Of a DNA stretch of 64,000 bases, positions 36,487 through 45,293 are shown piece by piece; positions within the stretch are counted from its first letter, which is position 1; the number at the start of each line of letters is the position of its first letter. The notes beneath the pieces were generated by a model. The model saw only the letters and a list, made by a program, of their open reading frames with translations. It had not been told where the DNA came from and searched no databases. The translations under genes and the position numbers were made by a program. Source of the stretch: Aulosira sp. FACHB-615 (GTDB lineage Bacteria > Cyanobacteriota > Cyanobacteriia > Cyanobacteriales > Nostocaceae). The stretch is from positions 124,001 through 188,000 of the forward strand of contig NZ_JACJSE010000001.1 in the NCBI RefSeq assembly GCF_014698045.1. Direction: 5' to 3'.

Positions 36487-36813
36487 CTATGCAGTTACGG
36501 CAACTTTTTCTGCTGCTGGTGCTGCAACTTCTTGCTTGATGGTCAAGTAGCGAATTACTTCTTCACTCAAACGCATAGCACGTTCTAAAGGAGCAACAAT
36601 GGTTCCTGGCCCGGTGTAGTTTAGTTGGATGTAGATTCCATCCCGTTGCTTTTTGATTTCGTAAGCCAGACGACGCTTACCCCGATTTTGAATTTCAATA
36701 TTTTCGGCACCTTGCTCTTGAATCAAGGTTTGGTATTTAGCGATCGCTTGATCTACCTGTTCGTCATTGAGATCAGGACGCAGGATATACATTGTTTCGT
36801 AAACTGTGGACAT
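36487..36813 (-). CDS. rpsF: 30S ribosomal protein S6
   Basis: 108 residues starting MSTVYETMYILRPDLNDE. S6 is a ferredoxin-fold protein in the central domain of the 30S subunit. NRGKRRLAYEIKKQRDGIYIQLNYTG near 43-68 is the typical RNA-contact region and EEVIRYLTIK near 84-93 the last strand. The Ala/Val-rich tail is short. It is alone here; in many bacteria rpsF is followed by ssb and rpsR, which are absent. Confidence 0.96.
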   Translation of the reverse strand: MSTVYETMYILRPDLNDEQVDQAIAKYQTLIQEQGAENIEIQNRGKRRLAYEIKKQRDGIYIQLNYTGPGTIVAPLERAMRLSEEVIRYLTIKQEVAAPAAEKVAVTA

Positions 36814-37299
36814 GAGTTGAAAATCCCCTTTTGGACAAGTTGGCTGCTTGCGTTAAATGATACAAATATTCCTAGAGAATATTCGTACACTTCAACATCT
36901 GAAGCAACAAGGAACTATAATTTTACCAGTTTTTTATATGAATCATCAGCAAAATCTGCCGAAATTCGTACTTTAGCCAAAAGTTATTTTATGGATGAGA
37001 AGGAGTCAATGAGAAAAAAGGGGGTAGAGGGGGACGGGATGTTGTACCTATTTGCCTGCTCTACGCAGGGGATCTGGGTAAAATTCTCTCTTCTGCTCCC
37101 CATCACCGAATCTTGCTCCCCCCTGCTCCCGGCTCTTTTTGCCCCGCCTCTTCCGGTAAACAACCGCAAATTAATTGATCTATTGGCTGAACCAACAGGT
37201 ATGCTTCCCAAAGGGGGCTATTAACTCCTGACTTTCATTGCTGAAGATTCTTTGTGCTTAAAACTCTTAATTGCAGACAATAAGGATATTATCAAGGTT
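36814..37299. other. non-coding gap
   Basis: About 490 bases between divergent rpsF and the FAH-family gene. Long frames here (36625-37224 plus, 36984-37211 minus) look like translated repeats with no recognisable protein. Contains TCTGCTCCC/CTGCTCCCGG-type repeats near 37090-37135. Confidence 0.5.
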
Positions 37300-38073
37300 A
37301 TGGCACAGCGTTATGTGCGAGTTCAAAATCCAGAAGGCAAAATTTACTATGGTTTGCTCCAACTATCTCTGAATGTACAGGTGTTGGATGCGCCGCCTTG
37401 GTTACAGGGACAACCAACAGATTTAGTGTTAGCACCCGATAGTTACCAAATTCTGTCTCCTTGCGCTCCCTCAAAAATTATAGCGGTTGGTAAAAATTAT
37501 GCAGACCACGCAGCAGAGATGGGAACATCTGTACCGAGTGAGCCATTGATTTTTCTCAAACCGCCAACATCGATTATTGCGACTGAAGCCAATATCAAAT
37601 ATCCCCTTCAGTCTCACAGAGTTGATTATGAAGGTGAATTAGCCTTGATAATTGGCGATCGCGCTTGTGACTGCACCCCAGAAGAAGCTCAAACCAAAAT
37701 TTGGGGTTATACAATCGCTAATGATGTGACAGCGCGAGATTTACAACAAAAAGATGGTCAATGGACGAGAGCCAAGGGGTTTGATACCTTTTGTCCCCTA
37801 GGCCCTTGGATTGTCCGAGAATTAAATCCAGGTGCAAGATTGCAGACTTTCATCAACGATGAACCAAATCCCGTACAATCTGCGGGGATTGATCAGATGG
37901 TTTTTCCTCCTGATGTTTTGGTATCTTACATCAGTAAAGTGATGACCCTGATACCAGGGGATGTGGTACTAACGGGTACACCATTGGGTATTGGCCCTTT
38001 GCACATAGGCGATCGCATCCGAGTAGAAATCGAAGGCATTGGTCGTCTAGAAAACACCATCGTAGCCCGTTAA
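37300..38073 (+). CDS. fumarylacetoacetate hydrolase family protein
   Basis: 257 residues from MAQRYVRVQN; an upstream extension of 16 residues in this frame is rejected as it lacks family similarity. The core (~65-257) matches the FAH/MhpD fold: KIIAVGKNYADHAAEMG near 63-79, HRVDYEGELALIIG near 109-122 with the metal-binding glutamates, NDVTARDLQ near 144-152 with the metal-binding Asp, and LTGTPLGIGPLHIGD near 228-242. Members hydrolyse or decarboxylate beta-keto acids such as oxaloacetate; this substrate is not known. Confidence 0.88.
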   Translation: MAQRYVRVQNPEGKIYYGLLQLSLNVQVLDAPPWLQGQPTDLVLAPDSYQILSPCAPSKIIAVGKNYADHAAEMGTSVPSEPLIFLKPPTSIIATEANIKYPLQSHRVDYEGELALIIGDRACDCTPEEAQTKIWGYTIANDVTARDLQQKDGQWTRAKGFDTFCPLGPWIVRELNPGARLQTFINDEPNPVQSAGIDQMVFPPDVLVSYISKVMTLIPGDVVLTGTPLGIGPLHIGDRIRVEIEGIGRLENTIVAR

Positions 38074-38089
38074 GCTGTGCTGAGTCACA

Positions 38090-38118
38090 AAACTAGCCCC
38101 TAGCCTCTAGCCTCTAAT
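38090..38118. repeat. STRR of the CTAGCCTCTAG type
   Basis: ACTAGCCCCTAGCCTCTAGCCTCTAA between convergent FAH and Tic20-like genes; same family as 18778-18843. Confidence 0.7.
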
Positions 38119-38130
38119 TCATACATCCAG

Positions 38131-38607
38131 TTACCGTACCTGCATATAAACAGCATCGGAAATTGCGGGAATTTCTGCGTAACGTCCCAAAAGCGACTGG
38201 ATGACTGAATATCCTACTGCTGCTACGATGCCAAGGAAAATAGTGCTGTAGAGAGTTTGCAGGGCAAAGCCACCATTAGGAATTAGCCCTACAATATCAG
38301 TCAGGATGCCACACAAAAAGATAATAATGTCTAACAGAATTGCTTGCATGGTGTTGAAACGAATGAAGTGGGAAATATTTTCGTTTCTGACTACTAACAG
38401 CCATAAAGCAAAGAAAATAATTAATCCAGCAAATCTGACACGCCTATATAATGACCATAAAATTAGTACAGGCCCAAACACAACTGTCAGCGCCGGGAAC
38501 TGTTGTAACAAAACAAAACCAAAACTTAGTACCTCAATCAAAGGTAGTAAATAAGGTAAACAAGCAAAAATGCGATCGGAAAAGTTTGTCGAACCACGCC
38601 AGGCCAT
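38131..38607 (-). CDS. Tic20-like membrane protein
   Basis: 158 residues from MAWRGSTNFSDR; the frame's upstream 39 residues are rejected as non-homologous. The start MAWRGSTNFSDRIFACLPYLLPLIEVLSFG matches cyanobacterial relatives of Tic20, the chloroplast inner-envelope import channel component. Four hydrophobic segments are visible (about 14-36, 45-75, 90-115 and 125-145). The role of the bacterial protein is not settled. The neighbouring small Cys protein starts 81 bases upstream on the same strand. Confidence 0.82.
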   Translation of the reverse strand: MAWRGSTNFSDRIFACLPYLLPLIEVLSFGFVLLQQFPALTVVFGPVLILWSLYRRVRFAGLIIFFALWLLVVRNENISHFIRFNTMQAILLDIIIFLCGILTDIVGLIPNGGFALQTLYSTIFLGIVAAVGYSVIQSLLGRYAEIPAISDAVYMQVR

Positions 38608-38687
38608 TTTGCGTTCTCCTGTGGCAGAATTTTCAGAGTTACTTGAGCCTAGGATAACGCAGTTGTCTAGTCTCCCAGAAGCGAGAA

Positions 38688-38870
38688 TCAGCGAATCTCG
38701 GCAATCCGAAAGCCCATGATACACTCATACTGCTCTGGTTGTTGTTCGGTGAGTTTGCGAATAGCTTGACCACAATGCAGTTGTCCACCATTCCACCGGG
38801 GTTGACCACTCCTATTCGCCAGTACACAAGACTGACACACCTGCTCAGGAGCAAGGATTTGATCATCCAT
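38688..38870 (-). CDS. small cysteine-containing protein, conserved in cyanobacteria
   Basis: 60 residues from MDDQILAPEQ (five upstream codons in the frame are dropped). Three or four cysteines: CQSC near 13-16, HC near 32-33 and C near 49. The spacing C-x2-C...C...C suggests a small metal site or disulphides. I recall this as a short conserved cyanobacterial ORF without known function. It lies upstream of the Tic20-like gene on the same strand, 80 bases away. Confidence 0.65.
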   Translation of the reverse strand: MDDQILAPEQVCQSCVLANRSGQPRWNGGQLHCGQAIRKLTEQQPEQYECIMGFRIAEIR

Positions 38871-39550
38871 TAAAATGACTAACATCCAACAACCTCCTGT
38901 AAATTTCCAAATTATTGATCTTGGTTCAGCTAAAAAAATTTTTGTTGGTAGCTCAAAAACTGCTGGTGACAGAATTTACCCAAGTTCTACATCAAAGCCA
39001 AATTGCTTTGGTGTAAAAATTCAGCACTCAGGAGTCAGAAGTCAGAATAATAAAGTCCAGTAGTAAGTCAGGAAATAAATTTATCAAATATTGTTCCTGA
39101 TTCTTTAACCCTTCTGACTCCTGAATTCTGACGCTTTGGTTTAGCTGCTTAGTTGGGCTGTGCTGCTCCTCTAAAGTTGTTTTTGAGAAAAATGAGGTTA
39201 ATCGCCAAAGATTCCTCAGTGAACCTTAACTTTATTTTATGTTGAGTTTTTCGGAGATTGAGTTATGAAGTCATAACTCAATACATAAATTTTTAACCCA
39301 ATGTTAAGTAATGTTTGTTGTATTCTCTAGATAACTGTTAAGTTCATGTTCCAGAAAGAGCTTTATAATAATTAACACATCAATGGGACTTAATCGGGCT
39401 GGGAGCTAAGTAATCAATTTTAGTTACTACCAATAGTGAATAGTCGGCAGTCAATAAATCTGGCAATGTAAACCTTTGACTGCGAGTTATTACTTTGAAA
39501 CTCAGTTCCAAAAAATACCATTGTCCAAATTTCCACTAAGGATAGTTAAA
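38871..39550. other. non-coding region upstream of glyA
   Basis: About 680 bases. 39026-39050 (GGAGTCAGAAGTCAGAAT) and 39108-39133 (TTCTGACTCCTGAATTCTGAC) are inverted STRR copies that form a hairpin. The stretch 39200-39550 should carry the glyA promoter. A 62-codon plus frame at 38875 ends in the repeat and is not called. No glycine riboswitch fold was recognised. Confidence 0.5.
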
Positions 39551-40834
39551 GTGACTAGGACTAATTCAGATTTTCTTGCATCTTCTGACCCCGCGATCGC
39601 CGGATTAATCAATGAAGAACTCCAGCGTCAACGCGACCACTTAGAGTTGATTGCGAGTGAAAACTTTACCTCTGCGGCTGTACTGGCGGCTCAAGGTTCA
39701 GTCTTAACTAATAAATATGCTGAAGGACTGCCCGGTAAACGTTATTATGGCGGCTGTGAATTTGTTGATAAAGTCGAACAAATTGCCATTGACCGAGCTA
39801 AACAAATGTTTGGTGCGGCTCATGCTAACGTCCAACCCCATTCCGGCGCACAAGCCAACTTTGCAGTTTTCCTGACTTTACTCGAACCAGGCGACAAAAT
39901 CATGGGGATGGATTTGTCTCATGGTGGACACCTGACTCACGGTTCGCCTGTTAACGTTTCGGGTAAGTGGTTCCAAGTCAGTCACTACGGTGTTAGTAAA
40001 GAAACAGAACAACTCGACTACGACCAAATTCGAGAGCTGGCGTTAAGGGAGCGTCCAAAGCTGTTGATTTGTGGTTATTCGGCTTATCCTCGGATTATTG
40101 ACTTTGAAAAATTCCGTAGTATTGCTGATGAAGTTGGTGCTTATTTACTAGCGGATATTGCTCACATCGCTGGTTTAGTGGCTTCTGGCTTACATCCCGA
40201 TCCCATTCCTTACTGTGATGTGGTCACAACGACTACTCACAAAACCTTGCGCGGCCCCAGAGGCGGATTAATCTTAACTAAAGATGCCGAATTGGGTAAA
40301 AAGCTGGATAAATCAGTTTTTCCTGGAACTCAAGGCGGGCCTTTAGAACACGTCATTGCAGGTAAAGCAGTGGCTTTTGGTGAAGTTTTAAAGCCAGAGT
40401 TTAAAACCTATTCTGCACAGGTAATTGAAAATGCACGAGCTTTAGCCACACAACTGCAAAACCGTGGTTTAAAGTTGGTATCTGATGGTACAGATAACCA
40501 TTTGATGCTTGTAGATTTACGCTCCATTGGTTTGACAGGTAAACAAGCCGATCAACTGGTAAGCGGTGTAAATATTACTGCAAATAAAAATACCGTACCC
40601 TTTGATCCCCAATCACCATTTGTTACCAGTGGTTTGAGACTAGGTTCTCCTGCCATGACTACCAGAGGATTGGGTGTAGCAGAGTTTACCGAAATTGGTG
40701 ATATTATTGCCGATCGCCTGCTCAACCCCGAATCAGAAGCAGTCGCAGCTGATTGTAAACGTCGAGTAGGGGCATTGTGCGATCGCTTCCCCCTATATCC
40801 CCACCTGCAAATTCCCGTACCCGCACTAGCATAA
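39551..40834 (+). CDS. glyA: serine hydroxymethyltransferase
   Basis: 427 residues starting at GTG (MTRTNSDFLASSDPAIA); a start 75 bases upstream in the same frame would add residues not found in homologues. The PLP enzyme interconverts serine and glycine with tetrahydrofolate. Landmarks: LIASENFTSAAVLAAQGS near 34-51, NKYAEGLPGKRYYGG near 55-69, LSHGGHLTHG near 120-130, DIAHIAGL near 200-207 and VTTTTHKTLRGPRGG near 225-239 with the Schiff-base Lys. It is followed by a strong hairpin. Confidence 0.97.
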   Translation: MTRTNSDFLASSDPAIAGLINEELQRQRDHLELIASENFTSAAVLAAQGSVLTNKYAEGLPGKRYYGGCEFVDKVEQIAIDRAKQMFGAAHANVQPHSGAQANFAVFLTLLEPGDKIMGMDLSHGGHLTHGSPVNVSGKWFQVSHYGVSKETEQLDYDQIRELALRERPKLLICGYSAYPRIIDFEKFRSIADEVGAYLLADIAHIAGLVASGLHPDPIPYCDVVTTTTHKTLRGPRGGLILTKDAELGKKLDKSVFPGTQGGPLEHVIAGKAVAFGEVLKPEFKTYSAQVIENARALATQLQNRGLKLVSDGTDNHLMLVDLRSIGLTGKQADQLVSGVNITANKNTVPFDPQSPFVTSGLRLGSPAMTTRGLGVAEFTEIGDIIADRLLNPESEAVAADCKRRVGALCDRFPLYPHLQIPVPALA

Positions 40835-40844
40835 AGTCAAAAGT

Positions 40845-40905
40845 CAAAAGTCAAAAGGCAAAAGAATCATTGGTTTTTCCTTTTGCCTTTTAGCTTTTGA
40901 CTAAA
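40845..40905 (+). terminator. probable terminator after glyA
   Basis: AAAAGGCAAAAG (40853-40864) and CTTTTGCCTTTT (40880-40891), perfect 12-bp arms with additional GTCAAAAG/CTTTTGAC pairing outside. Formed from AAAAGTC-type STRR units. T-run is imperfect. Confidence 0.65.
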
Positions 40906-41003
40906 AAATCTTCTGCTGATAAAAACCGAAAATGTAGTAGATATTAAGTAGAACCCTCCCTCGGTAGAGTTTTGTCTTAACCACTACTTAATTTAAAATA
41001 CAG

Positions 41004-42050
41004 ATGCCTGCTCAGATTTATCATCTGATTGCCTTCCTGGTCGCAGCCGTAGTCGTTCTCTGGACTACGCCTGATATAAAAAACATTGGTATAAAAAGTG
41101 GAACTGTAGATAAACCCGGTGGTCGAAAAGTTCATGAACGCCCGATGGTACGTCTGGGTGGAGTTTCTATCTTCGCAGGTACTCTCATTTCTCTACTCAT
41201 TGTTTGGTGGCTAGGTGGATTTGCCAATTTACCGCCTGACAAAGAATGGCAAATTTGGGGTGTTACCTTGGGGGGTTTGGGCTTTTTTCTCATTGGTTTA
41301 GCAGACGATTTACTCAATCTGTCTCCCTTGGGAAGATTGATTTTACAAGTAATCGTTGCTGCTGGCGCGTGGAAAGCAGGTGTAAGTATAGACTTTATCA
41401 CAGTCCCCACTATCGGCATAGTTGACCTAAACTGGCTAAGTTTACCAATCACTGTAATTTGGCTGGTGGGGATGGTGAACGCTATCAACTGGATTGACGG
41501 TTTGGATGGTTTAGCGGCTGGTGTGTCGGGAATTGCAGCCATAGTTATGCTTTTGGTGTCTTTATTTATGCACCAACCAGCCGCAGCTTTAATTGCAGCT
41601 GCTTTAGCTGGCGCAGCATTAGGTTTTCTCCGCTATAATTTCAACCCGGCCCAAATCTTTATGGGAGATGGCGGGTCTTATTTTATGGGATTCACCTTAG
41701 CGGCTGTAGGCGTAATTGGTTTGGTGAAAGTTCCAGCCTTTACCGCCGTAATTTTGCCTTATTTAATTTTGGCAGTACCAATTTTAGATATGTCAGCAGT
41801 GATTTTGACACGCCTTCGCCGTGGTCAATTGCCTTGGGTAGCAGATAGATGTCACTTACACCACCGATTACTACAAGCTGGTTTATCTCATCGCTGGACT
41901 GTGTTATTTATTTATACACTCACGCTCTGGGTTGGCAGTTTAGCCTTAGCCGTAGCTGGTATCCCTAGTGGTATTGCTTATGCTTTTGGTGCTACTTCAT
42001 TGCTAACTTACACCAGTTGGCGAGTTTGGAAACGCTCTCAGCAAAAGTAA
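41004..42050 (+). CDS. MraY/WecA-family undecaprenyl-phosphate glycosyl-1-phosphate transferase
   Basis: 348 residues with about ten hydrophobic segments. Motifs of the polyprenyl-phosphate N-acetylhexosamine-1-phosphate transferase family: GLADDLLNLSPLGR near 97-110 (the DD pair), NAINWIDGLDGLAAG near 154-168, FMGDGGSYFMGF near 217-228, and DRCHLHHRLLQAGLS near 282-296 (HxHH). It starts a lipid-linked oligosaccharide for envelope polysaccharide (O-antigen, exopolysaccharide or teichoic-type), more WecA/TagO-like than MraY. A tnpB element sits 35 bases past its stop. Confidence 0.9.
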   Translation: MPAQIYHLIAFLVAAVVVLWTTPDIKNIGIKSGTVDKPGGRKVHERPMVRLGGVSIFAGTLISLLIVWWLGGFANLPPDKEWQIWGVTLGGLGFFLIGLADDLLNLSPLGRLILQVIVAAGAWKAGVSIDFITVPTIGIVDLNWLSLPITVIWLVGMVNAINWIDGLDGLAAGVSGIAAIVMLLVSLFMHQPAAALIAAALAGAALGFLRYNFNPAQIFMGDGGSYFMGFTLAAVGVIGLVKVPAFTAVILPYLILAVPILDMSAVILTRLRRGQLPWVADRCHLHHRLLQAGLSHRWTVLFIYTLTLWVGSLALAVAGIPSGIAYAFGATSLLTYTSWRVWKRSQQK

Positions 42051-42085
42051 AAACTAGCAAGGTAAAAGAAATACAGTATTATGAA

Positions 42086-43420
42086 CTACCCCTGGCTAAC
42101 TTCGTTTGAGCCAGGGGTTTCTACATCCCCTAGCGTAGCCTGAGATTTTTGACGCTTCATTTGACCCAGGTTCTTCATGCTTCCCGCAGTCTTACGGGTA
42201 CATGAAGTAGAGCTAGAATCATCTGCATCTGCGAGGTTCGTTCCAAACCCCAGTAGTCGATTTGAGTGCCAAAGCAAAAGGACTTCAGATGATGCGATAT
42301 CACGCTGTTGAGTGTATCCACAATTACTGCAAATATGCACTCGCTGGTCTAAAGTTTTCTTTTCTTGATGACCACATTTAGGGCAAGTTTGAGATGGTTT
42401 AATTTTCTTGGTTGGTGCTTCAACAAATACGCCACTAACATCGTCCAACTTAGCCTTAAGAGATTGTTTAATCATCCCCATACCAACATCAAGAATTGAT
42501 TTATTGAGACCAGATTTCTGCTTTTTACGTTTGCCCTTCGTAGCTTTGGCACTTATGTTTTTAACTTCTAGTTTTTCAGTTACTACCGTGCTATTACCGC
42601 TAACTATTCGTGTAGTAATTTGATGAGCCCAGTTCTGCCTTTGATTAGCTACTTTTCGATATAACTTGCTAATCTGAGATTGAACTTTCTTCCATCTCCT
42701 AGAAGCTTTCTGTTTTTTCTTATAGTTAGGTGAACGTTTACGCCGCTTACCCTTACTTAATTGTTTGATTTTCTGTTCGGCATTCCTAAAAAATCTAGGA
42801 GCAGGAATCAACCCATTTTCTTCTCCATTAGTCCAAGCAATTGCATCATTGCATCCCAAATCAATTGCAACAACACCATCATCTGTTTTGCGGCTATTGC
42901 TTAATAGTTCATCATCTACATCTAAAACTATAGATGCGTACCATTTACCATTGCGGTGAACAATATCTAAAGCTTTGGGATGACCCCATAACCTAGCCTT
43001 ACCACGCATTTGTATAGAACCAATTTTAGCCAGTTCTAAATAGCCGTTATCACCTGTACTGTGACATTTCCATCCTGTGAAAGATGGATAACCCCATCCA
43101 GAATAACGGCGAATTGATTTGAATTTAGGATAGCCACCTAAGCCTTTAAAGAAACGTGTAAATGCCAAGTCAACACGTTTCAAGGTTGCTTGTAATGCTT
43201 GGGAATTTATCTGTTTATATTCCGTCCAAACTTCTTTGAATTCTGGCAGGCAGTTCTGTTGTTCAAAGTACGAAACAGATTTGCCAAATTTCTTGTAAGA
43301 CGTAATTCTATTAGACACTGCGGAATTATAGAGTTCCTTATGAAGTCTCCGGTGATAGTGCAATAAATCATTCACTTTTTTAGTTGGATATAACCTAAAA
43401 GTCGCTCTACGCAATGCCAC
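42086..43420 (-). CDS. tnpB: TnpB, RNA-guided nuclease of IS200/IS605 family
   Basis: 444 residues, GTG start at 43420 preceded by a strong AAGGGGGTGG ribosome site. Catalytic elements are intact: RuvC Asp187 in AIDLGCNDA, Glu282 in VTEKLEV, zinc finger Cys346/349 (CPKC) and Cys364/367 (CSNC), and Asp374 in QQRDIASSEV. The N-terminal 1-~180 is the wedge/REC-like part. TnpB uses an omega RNA from the 3' end of the element to cut DNA matching the empty donor site, helping the element persist. The ~60-residue C-terminus after the last RuvC motif is low-complexity, as usual where omega RNA overlaps the gene. Confidence 0.93.
   Translation of the reverse strand: MALRRATFRLYPTKKVNDLLHYHRRLHKELYNSAVSNRITSYKKFGKSVSYFEQQNCLPEFKEVWTEYKQINSQALQATLKRVDLAFTRFFKGLGGYPKFKSIRRYSGWGYPSFTGWKCHSTGDNGYLELAKIGSIQMRGKARLWGHPKALDIVHRNGKWYASIVLDVDDELLSNSRKTDDGVVAIDLGCNDAIAWTNGEENGLIPAPRFFRNAEQKIKQLSKGKRRKRSPNYKKKQKASRRWKKVQSQISKLYRKVANQRQNWAHQITTRIVSGNSTVVTEKLEVKNISAKATKGKRKKQKSGLNKSILDVGMGMIKQSLKAKLDDVSGVFVEAPTKKIKPSQTCPKCGHQEKKTLDQRVHICSNCGYTQQRDIASSEVLLLWHSNRLLGFGTNLADADDSSSTSCTRKTAGSMKNLGQMKRQKSQATLGDVETPGSNEVSQG
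42089..42117. repeat. right-end hairpin of the tnpB element
   Basis: CCCCTGGCT (42089-42097) and AGCCAGGGG (42109-42117), perfect 9-bp arms around an 11-base loop, adjoining the tnpB stop codon. Candidate 3' structure for transposition end or the omega RNA. Confidence 0.75.
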
Positions 43421-43502
43421 TAATTACCACCCCCTTACAGTAATTGAGACTCATGGTATAGTACCATTAGCAAAATTCAGTTTTCAAGATGAAGACTCAA
43501 CT

Positions 43503-43548
43503 GCCCACCATACCTGTTTCACCTGCTGTAAAAATTGGTATGATGGGC
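43503..43548 (+). repeat. hairpin upstream of tnpB, terminator-like on plus strand
   Basis: GCCCACCATACC (43503-43514) pairs with GGTATGATGGGC (43537-43548) with one mismatch; on the plus strand GTTTTGTTTTTG follows. It could be an intrinsic terminator or part of the left end of the element. Confidence 0.55.
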
Positions 43549-43562
43549 GTTTTGTTTTTGAC

Positions 43563-43608
43563 GCGCTTACATCCCCTCCCTGCTTCGCGGAGGAAGGGGA
43601 ATTACGCG
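43563..43608. repeat. imperfect hairpin at the presumed left end of the tnpB element
   Basis: CGCGCTTACATCCCCTCC faces GGAGGAAGGGGAATTACGCG, imperfect pairing around CTGCTTCGC. GGGGATGTA also occurs near the other end of the element (minus strand about 42136-42128). Confidence 0.5.
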
Positions 43609-43623
43609 AAATCTGTTAAAAAA

Positions 43624-43746
43624 GAATTCAGAAGTCAGAATCCAGAATAAATCAGTGGCGGAAAAAACCCACCATTAAGGCGCGAAAGACTTAGCTGGGT
43701 ATTTCAAAGTTTATCCGCCCTTCTGACTCCTGACTTCTGAATTCTA
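43624..43746. repeat. inverted STRR copies upstream of cinA
   Basis: AATTCAGAAGTCAGAATCCAGAA (43624-43646) faces CCTTCTGACTCCTGACTTCTGAATTC (43720-43744). Same repeat family as 39026-39133 and 7640-7690. Confidence 0.65.
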
Positions 43747-43788
43747 TTTAGATTAAGTCTGTTTCTTTTACCTTTTGCTTTAATTATT

Positions 43789-45039
43789 ATGAGTGCAGAA
43801 ATTATTTGTGTTGGTACTGAACTGCTATTAGGCGATATCCTCAACAGTAATTCTCAATTCCTCGCCCAACAATTAGCGAAACTCGGCATTCCTCATTATT
43901 ATCAAACAGTGGTCGGGGATAATCCCGAAAGATTAAAGCAAGTTATTGAAATTGCTATTGCTAGAGCGAATATTTTAATTTTTACTGGTGGTCTTGGCCC
44001 GACACCAGATGATTTAACTTGTGAAACTATTGCAGATTTTTTTGGCGCACCTTTAGTAGAAGATCCAGAAATTATCGAAGATATTACTCAGAAATTTGCT
44101 CAACGGGGTCGGGTGATGACTCCTACTAACCGTAAGCAAGCTTTAATTCCCCAAGGTGCTGAAGTTTTACCCAACCCAACAGGAACCGCACCGGGGATTA
44201 TTTGGCAACCTCGTCCTGAAGTTACAATTTTTACTTTTCCTGGTGTTCCTAGTGAAATGTACAGAATGTGGGAAGAAACAGCAGTACCGTTTTTGAAAAA
44301 TCAAGGCTGGGGTAAGGAAATTATTTATAGCCGGAGTTTAAGATTTTGGGGTATTGGTGAATCAGCTTTAGCGGAAAAAGTGTCTTCTTATTTCAACTTA
44401 CCCAACCCGACAGTTGCACCTTACGCCGGAAAGGGAGAGGTGAGATTGCGAATTTCTGCCAAAGCAGCATCAGCCACCGCCGCCGAGGAATTGATTGTAC
44501 CTATTGAAAAACAACTGCAAGAAATTGCCGGCTTAGATTGTTATGGTGCTGATGATGATACTTTAGCTTCTGTGGTGGGTGAGTTGTTGCGTTCAGCAGG
44601 CGAAACTGTATCAGTAGCCGAATCTTGTACTGGTGGTGGACTGGGGCAGATGTTCACAGAAATTGCTGGTAGTTCTGATTATTTTTGGGGTGGGGTAATT
44701 TCTTACGACAACTCAGCAAAGGTGCGGTTATTGGGGGTAAACCCAGAAGATTTAGAGAAATTTGGGGCTGTGAGTCCTGTGGTAGCGGCACAAATGGCTA
44801 TGGGAGTGAAAAGCCGCTTGGAAACTAGCTGGGGACTGAGTATTACTGGTATTGCTGGCCCTGGTGGCGGAACTGAGACTAAGCCTGTGGGTTTAGTTTA
44901 TATCGGTTTAGCTGGGCCAAATAACGAAGTGAAAAGTTTTGAGCAGCGTTTTGGAACAATGCGCGATCGCAATTTTATTCGCCATTTAAGTGCATGTACA
45001 GCACTAGATTTACTACGTCGGCAATTATTAAAGCGGTAG
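43789..45039 (+). CDS. cinA: CinA family protein (competence/damage-inducible protein A)
   Basis: 416 residues. N-terminal MoCF-like domain (1-~170): ICVGTELLLGDILNSNSQFLAQQL near 5-28 and TGGLGPTPDDLT near 65-76 form the pyrophosphatase part acting on ADP-ribose-type nucleotides. C-terminal domain (~255-414): VAESCTGGGLGQMFTEIAGSSDYFWGGVISY near 276-306 and ITGIAGPGGGTETKPVGLVYIG near 354-375, the NMN deamidase part. Both halves look complete, so a role in pyridine nucleotide recycling is likely; a competence link in cyanobacteria is not shown. Confidence 0.95.
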   Translation: MSAEIICVGTELLLGDILNSNSQFLAQQLAKLGIPHYYQTVVGDNPERLKQVIEIAIARANILIFTGGLGPTPDDLTCETIADFFGAPLVEDPEIIEDITQKFAQRGRVMTPTNRKQALIPQGAEVLPNPTGTAPGIIWQPRPEVTIFTFPGVPSEMYRMWEETAVPFLKNQGWGKEIIYSRSLRFWGIGESALAEKVSSYFNLPNPTVAPYAGKGEVRLRISAKAASATAAEELIVPIEKQLQEIAGLDCYGADDDTLASVVGELLRSAGETVSVAESCTGGGLGQMFTEIAGSSDYFWGGVISYDNSAKVRLLGVNPEDLEKFGAVSPVVAAQMAMGVKSRLETSWGLSITGIAGPGGGTETKPVGLVYIGLAGPNNEVKSFEQRFGTMRDRNFIRHLSACTALDLLRRQLLKR

Positions 45040-45233
45040 AAATTTAGAGAGTAGGGAACTCGCCTATGCAACTAGAGTTCCTCAGCACTAAATAAAAGCT
45101 TGGGCATTGCTCAAAAGCAATTTGCTGTTTGGACAATGCCTTCAGCTAGTTGGGTATGTAGATTTGGCTGACTCGATTACTATTATGTCTAGCCGATGTA
45201 TGAAATGATGTTGGGGTTTTTGTTTAACTTAGC

Positions 45234-45257
45234 GTATAACTTGTATAAGTTGTATAC
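45234..45257. promoter_or_regulatory. inverted repeat upstream of the HTH-NACHT gene, possible operator
   Basis: GTATAAC-TTGTATAA-GTTGTATAC contains a perfect AACTT-GTAT-AAGTT palindrome (45238-45251). Its centre lies about 50 bases before the start codon, in the promoter zone, and the gene product begins with a helix-turn-helix. Autoregulation is an inference. Confidence 0.4.
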
Positions 45258-45293
45258 GAATAAGTAATCTGATACAGATTGTGGTGGTAGATT

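Larger units (their letters stand above)
42081..43608 (-). mobile_element. tnpB-only IS200/IS605-type element, limits approximate
   Basis: A single tnpB gene flanked by a stop-spanning hairpin on its 3' side (42089-42117) and by hairpins upstream of its start (43503-43548, 43563-43608). No tnpA is present, so mobilisation would need a Y1 transposase from elsewhere. The ends were inferred from these hairpins; no target duplication is expected for this family and exact boundaries are not certain. Confidence 0.65.

Noticed and set aside
36625..37224. 199-codon plus-strand frame
   Set aside because: Runs antisense through rpsF and on into repeat-rich DNA; rpsF is certain, so this is a shadow.
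38875..39063. 62-codon plus-strand frame divergent from the small Cys protein
   Set aside because: Its C-terminal part is a translated STRR repeat and the rest shows no known features.
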